DNA from: an uncultured Treponema sp.
Lineage (GTDB): Bacteria; Spirochaetota; Spirochaetia; Treponematales; Treponemataceae
Length of the DNA stretch: 5,791 bases
Reading direction: 5' to 3'
Assembly: GCA_905372265.1 (NCBI GenBank)
Contig: CAJPOL010000097.1
Span: 1 to 5,791 of the forward strand
Of this stretch, positions 1-5,468 are shown one piece after another. Both the position numbers and the translations under genes were made by a program. Below the pieces are notes generated by a model. The model was not told the origin of the DNA, did not search any database, and saw nothing but the letters and a program-made list of their open reading frames with translations. Every line of letters starts with the position of its first letter. Within the stretch, counting starts at the first letter, position 1.

Positions 1-414
1 GTAGTAATAATTCTTCCATTTATTACCGTCTTCCAATGCAGAATTTTCTTTAATGAAGGCTAATTTATTGATAATTTCCTGTTTGTTTTTTTCGACATCT
101 TTTATCAGAAGAGCAATTTTTCCCTTATAAGCGTCGCATGCGGTAGAATCATAGCGGAAGATGGGGATATTATCGCTGTAACTACTGTGCCCTACTGTCC
201 CGTTCGTTACGGCGGCGATCCCTTTCATCACAAAACTCACTCCGTCTACCGTGTAGGTTTTATCGGCAGGTGCTGGCGGTGTATTTGCGCTTTTTCCGCT
301 ACTACTATTACCCTGTACCTGATTACAGCCTGCTATCATCATTGCAGCAAGCATCATCACCGCTGAAAAACAGAAGAATCGGCTCGTCCTTGTTCTGCTC
401 GTTTGTGTATACAT
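1..414 (-). CDS. Exported lipoprotein, formylglycine-generating-enzyme-like N-terminus (3' end beyond the window)
   Basis: The frame is open from an ATG at 414-412 through the left edge, giving 138 residues with no stop. The start is set by AGGAGA at 426-421, 6 nt upstream. The leader has Arg/Thr-rich residues 1-13, a hydrophobic stretch at about 14-28 and the lipobox M-I-A-G-C with Cys30. The mature protein should therefore be lipid-anchored. A Ser/Pro/Ala-rich linker (about 31-51) leads into YTVDGVSFVMKGIAAVTNG and GTVGH. From memory this resembles the start of treponemal SUMF1/formylglycine-generating-enzyme-like lipoproteins. In those proteins an HTVSL / EVTQELW segment normally follows, but here residues from about 85 onward are a Lys/Glu-rich, probably helical stretch with one Cys (DVEKNKQEIINKLAF and onward). 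Enzymatic activity cannot be assigned. The gene lies 63 bp downstream of the 191-codon gene on the same strand and may share its transcript. Lipoprotein status is fairly secure; the family is tentative. Confidence 0.72.
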   Translation of the reverse strand, partial: MYTQTSRTRTSRFFCFSAVMMLAAMMIAGCNQVQGNSSSGKSANTPPAPADKTYTVDGVSFVMKGIAAVTNGTVGHSSYSDNIPIFRYDSTACDAYKGKIALLIKDVEKNKQEIINKLAFIKENSALEDGNKWKNYYY

Positions 415-477
415 GGCGTATCTCCTATAATCTAAAATTGTTGTATTCACCGTAAATAGGCCGCCGCCTTTTACAGC

Positions 478-1053
478 CTATGTGCTTGACACCGATAACG
501 CTTGAGCAGTTTCAACCGTAACGCCCAGTTTATACTGAAAGCGCCCGTTGCTTCCGCAAAGCCAGAGCTTTTCGTTGTCTTTTGCCCACAGCTTATAATC
601 TTCCCTAAAAATCCGGTCTATGTCCGTCTCATCTTCGGGAACAAACTGCAAGGTTTCGCGGTAATACCGTTCAACCCTTTCCTGCCATTTACTGCGCACG
701 GATTCGTTGAGCGCCGTTTGCGTCTGCGAATCGTAAATCAGCTTATAGTGCAAGGGATTGAGTAAAAAGCATACCTTGCTTTCGTAACTGTAGGCGCTAT
801 ACGGGGAATTCTCCCATCCGGTGTAGGCGCCTGACAGTATTGCCGCTCTGTTATTCCAGAGATCTTCGCCGAAACCGGCTTTATTTTCCGTTTCGACGTT
901 ACGGCAGACGCCCCAATTTTTTCCGATTTGTTCTACGCACGCTTTAAATGCCTCTCTATCATTTTTTGCGATTGCCTTTAAAAGCGCTGCACGGAACCGA
1001 TGCTTTGCAGCAACATTTGCTTCTTCGCTTACACAAAGAGCGGTAGTAGTCAT
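478..1053 (-). CDS. Conserved-looking hypothetical protein, 191 aa, cytoplasmic
   Basis: The gene has an ATG at 1053-1051, an AAGGAGG ribosome site at 1067-1061 (7 nt spacing) and a TAG stop at 480-478. This makes it a well-supported gene despite its unknown function. There is no signal peptide or membrane helix. The protein is mixed-charge, probably mostly helical, and rich in Trp and Tyr. Residues 11-50 look like two amphipathic helices. The middle (about 76-115) has a distinctive pattern: Y88-S89, S92-K93, N99-P100, Y103 and I106-Y107-D108-S109. From memory, a similar SK...NPxxYxIYDS pattern occurs in scattered uncharacterised helical proteins of host-associated bacteria; I cannot name the family with confidence. 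Residues 118-165 are strongly charged, with Arg/Glu and several Trp. No catalytic motif is evident. It precedes the lipoprotein gene on the same strand, so the two may be co-transcribed. Confidence 0.8.
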   Translation of the reverse strand: MTTTALCVSEEANVAAKHRFRAALLKAIAKNDREAFKACVEQIGKNWGVCRNVETENKAGFGEDLWNNRAAILSGAYTGWENSPYSAYSYESKVCFLLNPLHYKLIYDSQTQTALNESVRSKWQERVERYYRETLQFVPEDETDIDRIFREDYKLWAKDNEKLWLCGSNGRFQYKLGVTVETAQALSVSST

Positions 1054-1060
1054 AACTATA

Positions 1061-1067
1061 CCTCCTT
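1061..1067 (-). promoter_or_regulatory. Strong Shine-Dalgarno of the 191-codon gene
   Basis: AAGGAGG reads on the minus strand 7 nt before the ATG at 1053. It is close to a full complement of the 16S rRNA 3' end and fixes the start codon. No convincing sigma-70 promoter pair was found just upstream. Confidence 0.8.
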
Positions 1068-1264
1068 AATAAAAAGTCAAAGGGAATGAACGGTAAGACG
1101 GCAAGAAACTATCCTAAATCAAGCAGACTGCTGTACATTGCGGTACAAAAAGAATTCTGCAAGGGCTTTCTCACCGGTACCATTACCTTGAGTATCGTTT
1201 TTACACGCTAACTACTGTCGAACCACACTGCCTGTCGGATTCGACGATATAACGCTGAAAATAA

Positions 1265-1297
1265 TAGACAATGGACAATTTGTAATGTGTAATTATG
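1265..1297. repeat. Degenerate short repeat of the GACAAT/GTAAT type
   Basis: Two imperfect direct doublets lie side by side: tagacaat/tggacaat, then tgtaat/tgtgtaat, ending in tatg. Similar runs (GGACAAT, TGTAATTATG) are known to me as dispersed non-coding repeats in several bacterial genomes. With only about 33 bp it could also be AT-rich coincidence. Confidence 0.35.
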
Positions 1298-1363
1298 CGG
1301 TACGAGATTTATATCTGAATCTTTTGAATTTTGAACGTTCTTTACCGGTTTTGTTCTTAATGT

Positions 1364-1394
1364 AACCGCGAAGTATGCAGAGCCCGCAAAGGAT
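1364..1394 (+). repeat. Degenerate copy of the GC-rich dispersed repeat
   Basis: This 31-bp segment starts aaccgcgaag and ends gcaaaggat. It matches the reverse complement of 5667-5697 at 26 of 31 positions by my hand alignment, with no gaps. The conserved blocks are AACCGC, AAG, GCAGAG and CCGCAAAGGAT. It is an isolated half-element, whereas each copy near 5.6 kb has two inverted arms. Confidence 0.6.
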
Positions 1395-1475
1395 CTAAAA
1401 GATGAGAAAAAATAATGATGTTGTTGTCTGAATGAAAAAACCGCCCGTTTATCAGGGCTCAAACAGTTCTTACGC

Positions 1476-1537
1476 CTGAGTTGCTGAGTTGCTGAGTTGC
1501 TGAGTTGCTGAGTTGCTGAGTTGCTGAGTTGCTGAGT
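1476..1537. repeat. Perfect tandem octamer array (CTGAGTTG)
   Basis: Seven exact consecutive copies of CTGAGTTG occupy 1476-1531, followed by a partial CTGAGT to 1537, with no mismatch anywhere. The unit length is not a multiple of three. The plus strand has stops (TGA) in every frame. The minus strand reads through as an eight-residue QLSNSATQ-type repeat, but no credible gene carries it. It is a microsatellite prone to slipped-strand length change. It lies 270 bp upstream of the GntR promoter, too far to alter promoter spacing directly. Confidence 0.95.
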
Positions 1538-1806
1538 AAGTGTTGCAGACAGCTACAGGTATGTCAAGTACCTTACGCGGGTTTTGCGCTTTTGGGAGAG
1601 ATTTTTTATACTGTGGTAATCCGATTTTAATACTCAGCATAGAAATAGTATAAGGGCTAAGAGAGGAAATTGCAAGGGGAAAATCATAGTGGATCAGGGC
1701 TTCAGCTGGATAGAACAAGTTTCACAGCTGAGGCCATGGGCAATAGCAATGCACAGGGTTTAAAGAAATTTTACCGCCTGAATCCCCGATTCGGTAATTC
1801 TTCCTC

Positions 1807-1851
1807 TTGACATTTTTCGTTAAATCACATACTTATATAGTATATTATAAT
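1807..1851 (+). promoter_or_regulatory. Promoter region of the GntR-ABC operon
   Basis: A consensus -35 TTGACA lies at 1807-1812 and a consensus -10 TATAAT at 1846-1851. They are 33 bp apart, so they cannot belong to one promoter. TTGACA with 17 bp spacing would use the poor -10 TACTTA at 1830-1835. TATAAT would use a poor -35 and would start the transcript almost at the ribosome site. Which one is used cannot be decided from sequence, but the AT-rich stretch 1821-1852 is clearly the promoter zone. Confidence 0.6.
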
Positions 1852-1853
1852 AC
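1840..1853. promoter_or_regulatory. Candidate operator for the GntR/YtrA repressor
   Basis: GTAT (1840-1843) and ATAC (1850-1853) form an inverted repeat with a 6-bp AT centre, and it covers the TATAAT box. GntR-family repressors commonly bind GT...AC inverted repeats in their own promoters, so binding here would block transcription. The arms are only 4 bp in an AT-rich context, so this is an inference. Confidence 0.35.
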
Positions 1854-1858
1854 CATGC

Positions 1859-1869
1859 AGGAGGTGATC
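1859..1869 (+). promoter_or_regulatory. Near-perfect Shine-Dalgarno for the GTG start
   Basis: AGGAGGTGATC is an 11-base match to the complement of the usual 16S rRNA 3' end. It sits just before GTG 1875 (10 nt after AGGAGG) and decides this non-ATG start. Confidence 0.85.
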
Positions 1870-1874
1870 TAATT

Positions 1875-2240
1875 GTGAAGTATAGAAATGATATGCCTAT
1901 CTATCTGCAAATAGTTGAAAAGATTAAGCAGGATATTCTAACGGGTACGCTCGCTCAAGGCGAAAAACTGCCGTCCATTCAAGATATGGCGGCCGCAATG
2001 GACGTGAATCAAAATACCGTATTTCGCGTATATAAGGAATGCGAAAACTACGGCATTATCGAAACCCGGCGGGGAATCGGCTCCTTTGTTGTCAGTGATC
2101 CTGCGGTAATTGAAAAACTCAGAAACGAACATATTGCAGCAGCAGCCGGCAATTTTATCGGCAGTTTAAAAGAGCTCGGTTTTTCCGATGCGGATATTTT
2201 ACAAACGCTGCGGCATCATCTACAGGAGGAACAGCAATGA
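1875..2240 (+). CDS. GntR-family transcriptional repressor, YtrA subfamily
   Basis: The 121-residue protein starts at GTG 1875. Residues 8-73 form the GntR winged helix-turn-helix, with PIYLQIVEKIKQDI, a GEKLPSIQDMA turn, the recognition-helix region VNQNTVFRVYKE and the wing ETRRGIGSFV. Only about 48 residues follow, a short helical tail (FIGSLKELGFSDADIL). That length is typical of YtrA-type regulators, which lack a large FadR or UTRA effector domain. Such proteins repress their own operon and are released by an effector or by cell-envelope stress; in Bacillus subtilis the trigger is cell-wall antibiotics. The TGA overlaps the next ATG by 4 bp (ATGA at 2237-2240), so the repressor and ATPase are translationally coupled. 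The ligand cannot be read from the sequence. Confidence 0.93.
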   Translation: MKYRNDMPIYLQIVEKIKQDILTGTLAQGEKLPSIQDMAAAMDVNQNTVFRVYKECENYGIIETRRGIGSFVVSDPAVIEKLRNEHIAAAAGNFIGSLKELGFSDADILQTLRHHLQEEQQ

Positions 2241-2932
2241 ATGCTCTTTTACGCATAGATTCGCTGCAAAAAGCATACTTTTCCCGCCAAGTGCTCAACG
2301 GCATTTCTTTGGAAATATCGGCGGGCAGCATATTCGGTCTACTCGGCCCGAACGGTTCAGGAAAAACCACCATGCTCAAAATCATAGCCGGTCTGCTGCA
2401 CCGCTACTCAGGCAGCGTGCAGGTATGCGGTTTACCTATCGGCGTCGAAACAAAACGGATTGTCTCATTTTTACCGGATAGAAATTGCCTATACGGTTCA
2501 ATGACTGCACTCGGCATCATTCAGTTTTACGCTGATTTTTTCGATGATTTCGACAAAAACAAAGCGCTTGATATGCTCACCTTTATGGAATTGAAGAAAG
2601 AGCAAACGATAAAAACCATGTCGAAAGGGATGATCGAAAAAATGAACCTCACGCTCACCTTTTCCCGTGCGGCAAAGCTCTTTATCCTTGACGAACCGCT
2701 GGCCGGTACCGACCCTGTCGCCCGTGAACGCATCATCAAAACCATTCTCAAGACATGGACGGAAGACAGCGCAATCTTGCTGAGCACTCATTTGGTTGCC
2801 GACATCGAACATATCTTTACTGAGGTTGCCTTTATAAAAGAAGGCTCAATTTACCTGCAAGGCGAGGCCGAAACATTGCGGGAAACGCGCGGAAAATCCA
2901 TCCGCGACTTATATCTTGAGATTTTCGGTTAG
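2237..2932 (+). CDS. ABC transporter ATP-binding protein (YtrB/CcmA-like)
   Basis: The 231-residue cytoplasmic ATPase energises the permease encoded next. The start has AGGAGGA at 2224-2230, 6 nt upstream. Walker A is GPNGSGKTT at 37-45, Walker B is KLFILDEP at 147-154 with catalytic Glu153, the D-loop is AGTDP at 156-160, and the switch His is H185 in LLSTH. Two motifs are non-canonical. The Q-loop position reads FLPD (Asp81 where Gln is usual), and the ABC signature is MSKGM (128-132) rather than LSGGQ. Both variants are, to my knowledge, seen in ATPases paired with YtrA-type regulators, so the protein is probably active. The length is normal for the family, without a C-terminal extension. 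The stop TAG lies 11 bp before the permease ATG. The exported substrate is unknown. Confidence 0.94.
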   Translation: MNALLRIDSLQKAYFSRQVLNGISLEISAGSIFGLLGPNGSGKTTMLKIIAGLLHRYSGSVQVCGLPIGVETKRIVSFLPDRNCLYGSMTALGIIQFYADFFDDFDKNKALDMLTFMELKKEQTIKTMSKGMIEKMNLTLTFSRAAKLFILDEPLAGTDPVARERIIKTILKTWTEDSAILLSTHLVADIEHIFTEVAFIKEGSIYLQGEAETLRETRGKSIRDLYLEIFG

Positions 2933-2943
2933 GGAGGAATACA

Positions 2944-3789
2944 ATGAAACGCATTTTTACATACGCATTTTTACAGCGGCTTCCGATCATACTGAGAGAT
3001 ACCGGTATACTCGCCGGTATAGTTGCTATCGAACTTTTGTTTTCCTTTCTCGGCCAATGTCCCGGATCGGGCTTCTATGCGCTATGGTTTGCCATTACCA
3101 TCATAGCGCTGTTCGGTGTTCCGATTTTACGTATTGTCAGATGCAGCAGCGGCTACGCCCGTACGCTCCTTTTCAGCGATGAAAGCTATCTGATGCTCAC
3201 CCTACCGGTCAAAAGCGAAACAATCCTGCTCGGACGAATGCTTGCAGGTCTTGCCGAGTTTGTACTCTGTACAGCCGCCGCAGTGGCGTTAGGCATCATT
3301 CTTACCAGTTTTAACATACAGCTCTCCGCAGATGTGTATTCAAAATCACGGGAATACTATGGAGTACTGGGGACGATTGGGGCTGATTTGTTATACATGG
3401 TGTTTATTAGAAATTACAGGCTTATTCTTTTAGCCGTTTTTTCGCTTCTTACCGGTTTCGCCTTTATCGGTACGGCAGCTCTTTTCGCCCAAACGGCAGT
3501 CCGCTCGTTTAATGTAAAGCGGCGCAAAGGTCTTGTACTGCTTGCTTCAATCCTCATTTTTGTGCTGATTATCTTCTTACTCGGACAAATGCAGATGTGG
3601 ACGGAGCAGCTCACCGGCTTACACGCCTCTATGAAAGTTTATACGTGGAATTACCGTGAGAGTATGCAAATGATTGAACGTGTCTGGATGGTAGACGTTC
3701 CAATTGTTTCACTGATACTCTCATGGGCGCTTTCAGCCGGATTATTCCTTTCCTCATCATGGCTTTTTAAAAACCGCATTGAGGTATAA
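2944..3789 (+). CDS. ABC-2-type transporter permease, six membrane helices
   Basis: The 281-residue integral membrane protein is the likely partner of the preceding ATPase. AGGGAGG at 2931-2937, 6 nt upstream, overlaps the ATPase stop and supports the ATG at 2944. Hydrophobic segments lie at about 20-37, 43-65, 100-122, 159-183, 196-214 and 250-274. The cytoplasmic loop after helix 2 carries FSDESYLMLTLPVKSE (77-92), the kind of segment by which permeases of this class contact the ATPase. A basic NVKRRK loop (190-195) lies before helix 5. A hydrophilic stretch of about 35 residues separates helices 5 and 6. There is no large external domain, so it is not an MacB or FtsX type. One ATPase and one permease would assemble as a homodimeric exporter. 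The substrate is unknown; envelope-active compounds are possible by analogy with ytr operons. Confidence 0.88.
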   Translation: MKRIFTYAFLQRLPIILRDTGILAGIVAIELLFSFLGQCPGSGFYALWFAITIIALFGVPILRIVRCSSGYARTLLFSDESYLMLTLPVKSETILLGRMLAGLAEFVLCTAAAVALGIILTSFNIQLSADVYSKSREYYGVLGTIGADLLYMVFIRNYRLILLAVFSLLTGFAFIGTAALFAQTAVRSFNVKRRKGLVLLASILIFVLIIFLLGQMQMWTEQLTGLHASMKVYTWNYRESMQMIERVWMVDVPIVSLILSWALSAGLFLSSSWLFKNRIEV

Positions 3790-3804
3790 CGCAGTGTCGG
3801 CGAT

Positions 3805-3836
3805 GTCAAAAGTGTACTTCATTGTACACTTTTGAC
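3805..3836. terminator. Perfect 13-bp-arm hairpin between convergent genes
   Basis: GTCAAAAGTGTAC (3805-3817) and GTACACTTTTGAC (3824-3836) are exact reverse complements around a TTCATT loop. The hairpin starts 16 bp after the permease stop. No T-run follows on either strand, so it is not a textbook intrinsic terminator. Its symmetry and its position between convergent genes still favour a bidirectional transcript end or mRNA stabiliser. It could also be a mobile palindromic repeat or a binding site. Confidence 0.6.
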
Positions 3837-3909
3837 GGCCTATCGGCAGCCGCATTAAATAATTTCCTTACAAAATAAGCAGATAGTCTTGTAGTTTCGA
3901 GAGCATCCC

Positions 3910-3926
3910 TATACTACGTTAGTATA
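3910..3926. repeat. Small hairpin across the NamZ-like gene's stop codon
   Basis: TATACTA (3910-3916) and TAGTATA (3920-3926) are exact inverted arms with a CGT loop. They include the TAA stop (3921-3919 on the minus strand). The stem is short and AT-rich, so any role in ending or stabilising the transcript is uncertain. Confidence 0.45.
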
Positions 3927-5187
3927 ACAGGTATGGTTGCCGTATGCGGTTAAAATCAGCACTTTCTTTATCCATACGGATGAAATAATCCTGTTCGGTT
4001 TGAGACCGATCGGTTAGCTGTGTACATCCTGTCAATAAATGCAGCCCGCAATATTTTTTTCCTTCATTCTTTATTTTAAAATCGTCCGGATACAGACGGC
4101 GTAAGGTATAAAAGATGCTTACCGCCGTTTTAACCGGCGAAAAGGTACGGCCGTTGGTAACAGCAATCTGTACTCCTTGGCACAGCTCATCCGCATAGTG
4201 TGAAAGAGATGGGGTAAAAAACGCCGGTAAAAAATGTACGCCGTCAAGTTTCATCGCATTGAGCGTATCGGCAAGCCGGTTCCCATCGATAAATGGAGCG
4301 CCGATATACTGAAACGGCATCGTAGTCCCTCTCCCGACCGAAATATTGGTTCCTTCAAATATGCATATGCCTGCGTAGATAAGCGCAGTAAGAGAAGATG
4401 GGATATTAGGCGACGGAGGTACCCAAATGAGCGGCAAATCATCAAAATAGTGTTCCCGCTTCCATCCTTGCATAGGGACAACCGTCAACTGACAGCGGAT
4501 GCCGTACTCGGTATTAAAAAGGAGCGCAAGTTCGCCGATTGTCATACCGTGCCGCTGTGTAATAGGAAAGCAACCGGTAAAGGAGCGGTATTCATCTTCC
4601 AGCATGTTCCCCTCAACAACAGTGCCTCCGATAGGATTCGGCCGGTCAAAAACGACAAAATGTTTATGATACCGCGTACACTCTTCCATTGCATATGCCA
4701 TTGTAGAAATATAGGTATAGAATCGGGCTCCGATGTCTTGAATGTCAAAACAAAGGATATCGATATCCTCTAGCATTTCTTGAGTGGGGCGTTTGGTTTT
4801 TCCGTAGAGACTGTAAATAGGGAGATCAAAGGTCGGATCAAGGGAATTTTCTATCGAAACGCCGTCGCGGGTGTACCCTTGTATGCCGTGTTCGGGGGAA
4901 AACAGCGCGGCAAGGTTTGTATATTGAGCAAGCACCGCAACGGATGAACGGCCTTCGGTACTGATGCCGGTCTGATTGGTAATCAAACCGACCCGCTGAC
5001 CGGTAAAAAGGCTCCGGTATTCTGCGATACGGTCAATACCGAGTTTGAGGCGCTCCTCTCCTGTGCTTGTTTTTGCTTGCGGCAGCAGACAACTGCACAA
5101 GCCGATACCGATAAGCATGGTATGTATTACGCTGTGCTGCAAGCGGTGTTCGCCGCGTCCTGTATTTTGTGTTTTGGATAGCGTCAC
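3919..5187 (-). CDS. namZ: Exo-beta-N-acetylmuramidase NamZ-like protein (DUF1343, GH171), exported
   Basis: The 422-residue protein has GTG 5187-5185 as its likely start, with GAGG at 5200-5197, 9 nt upstream. The leader has an unusually long polar n-region (1-22), then a hydrophobic stretch (about 23-35) containing L30-C31-S32-C33. Lipid attachment at Cys33 or signal peptidase I cleavage near Ala38 are both possible; either puts it outside the inner membrane. The DUF1343 motifs appear in order: VGLITNQTG (66-74), FSPEHGIQG (96-104), IYSLYGKTKRP (124-134), FDIQDIGARFYTYISTM (147-163), FDRPNPIGG (180-188), RHGMTIGELA (212-221), WVPPSPN (255-261) and FEGTNISVGRGT (277-288). The length is normal for the family. 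Characterised NamZ proteins remove terminal MurNAc from the non-reducing end of peptidoglycan fragments, feeding salvage. Family membership is secure; the exact substrate is by homology. It converges on the ABC operon. Confidence 0.92.
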   Translation of the reverse strand: MTLSKTQNTGRGEHRLQHSVIHTMLIGIGLCSCLLPQAKTSTGEERLKLGIDRIAEYRSLFTGQRVGLITNQTGISTEGRSSVAVLAQYTNLAALFSPEHGIQGYTRDGVSIENSLDPTFDLPIYSLYGKTKRPTQEMLEDIDILCFDIQDIGARFYTYISTMAYAMEECTRYHKHFVVFDRPNPIGGTVVEGNMLEDEYRSFTGCFPITQRHGMTIGELALLFNTEYGIRCQLTVVPMQGWKREHYFDDLPLIWVPPSPNIPSSLTALIYAGICIFEGTNISVGRGTTMPFQYIGAPFIDGNRLADTLNAMKLDGVHFLPAFFTPSLSHYADELCQGVQIAVTNGRTFSPVKTAVSIFYTLRRLYPDDFKIKNEGKKYCGLHLLTGCTQLTDRSQTEQDYFIRMDKESADFNRIRQPYLLY

Positions 5188-5264
5188 AATAGAATACCTC
5201 TTATCGGCATCATACCGAAAAGACTACGTCCTGCCTATCGGAGGGCACAGAAATCAATTTTTAC

Positions 5265-5468
5265 CTAAGATATTTCGAGTGATTTAATACGGTTCTGCAT
5301 AGCCGGTATTTCATTTGATTTGCCTGCTACCGTTTCTTGAGCAACAGTCATCTTAACGTCGCTGATATGGGCACTAACGATGTGTATCGGCTCTTCGTAT
5401 ATATCTATTTTCTCTGTTGAACGGATTTCCTTGCCGTCTACAGTATCTATTAATTCTTCCCATCCCAT
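5265..5468 (-). pseudogene. Short hypothetical frame, possibly the tail of a decayed gene (67 aa)
   Basis: The frame runs from ATG 5468-5466 to a TAG at 5267-5265. It has a normal-looking, acidic, soluble composition (MGWEELIDTVDGKEIRS; then DIYEEPIHIVSAHISDV) and no signal peptide or membrane helix. No Shine-Dalgarno precedes the ATG. The same frame stays open upstream for another 15 codons (K-K-G-C-L-R-L-K-T-Y-A-K-L) until a TGA at 5516-5514, again without a clear start. That is what the 3' remnant of a longer gene would look like, cut off next to the repeats that begin near 5569. It precedes the NamZ-like gene by 77 bp on the same strand. It could also be a real small gene with weak initiation. 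I do not recognise the family. Confidence 0.4.

Larger units (their letters stand above)
1054..1806. other. Gene-free, repeat-bearing intergenic region
   Basis: About 750 bp lie between the divergent 191-codon gene and the promoter of the GntR operon. The longest frames (minus 1208-1462 and minus 1470-1718) lack ribosome sites and run through repeats, so I do not call them. The region holds three recognisable things: an AATTGT/GTAAT-type repeat near 1265-1297, a degraded copy of the GC-rich dispersed repeat at 1364-1394, and the octamer array at 1476-1537. The minus-strand stretch 1207-1119 could encode a short tail ending at TGA 1121-1119 (reading GNGTGEKALAEFF near its middle), but it has no start and may be chance or a gene remnant. 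Positions 1540-1800 show nothing I can assign. Confidence 0.6.

Noticed and set aside
270..455. 61-codon plus-strand frame
   Set aside because: It is antisense to the lipoprotein gene, whose leader, lipobox and ribosome site are convincing; this frame has no ribosome site or recognisable protein character.
502..765. 87-codon plus-strand frame
   Set aside because: It lies wholly antisense within the 191-codon gene, which has a strong AAGGAGG site; this one has none.
1218..1245. tRNA-like GGTTCGA motif and GTCGAA/TTCGAC inverted arms
   Set aside because: No acceptor stem, D-arm or anticodon arm can be built around it, so it is not a tRNA.
1208..1462. 84-codon minus-strand frame in the spacer
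   Set aside because: There is no ribosome site, the composition is irregular, and it runs through the dispersed repeat and the GACAAT/GTAAT repeat.
1476..1537. CRISPR-like array
   Set aside because: The 8-bp units are directly contiguous with no spacers and no cas genes; it is a simple tandem repeat.
1561..1653. 30-codon plus-strand frame (MSSTLRGFCAFGRDF...)
   Set aside because: Too short, only a weak AGG upstream and no known family. It is antisense to the other doubtful frame here; at most a degraded repeat.
1470..1718. 82-codon minus-strand frame ending in QLSNSATQ repeats
   Set aside because: The repeats are only the octamer array read in a frame that happens to lack stops; there is no ribosome site and nothing upstream looks like a domain.
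4234..4773. 179-codon plus-strand frame
   Set aside because: It is antisense within the NamZ-like gene, which carries every DUF1343 motif; the overlap is a by-product of its codon use.
3838..5241. 9-mer GCCTATCGG on both sides of the NamZ-like gene
   Set aside because: The match is short, has no extended flank identity and no mobile-gene context, so it is probably coincidence rather than an attachment or target-site duplication.
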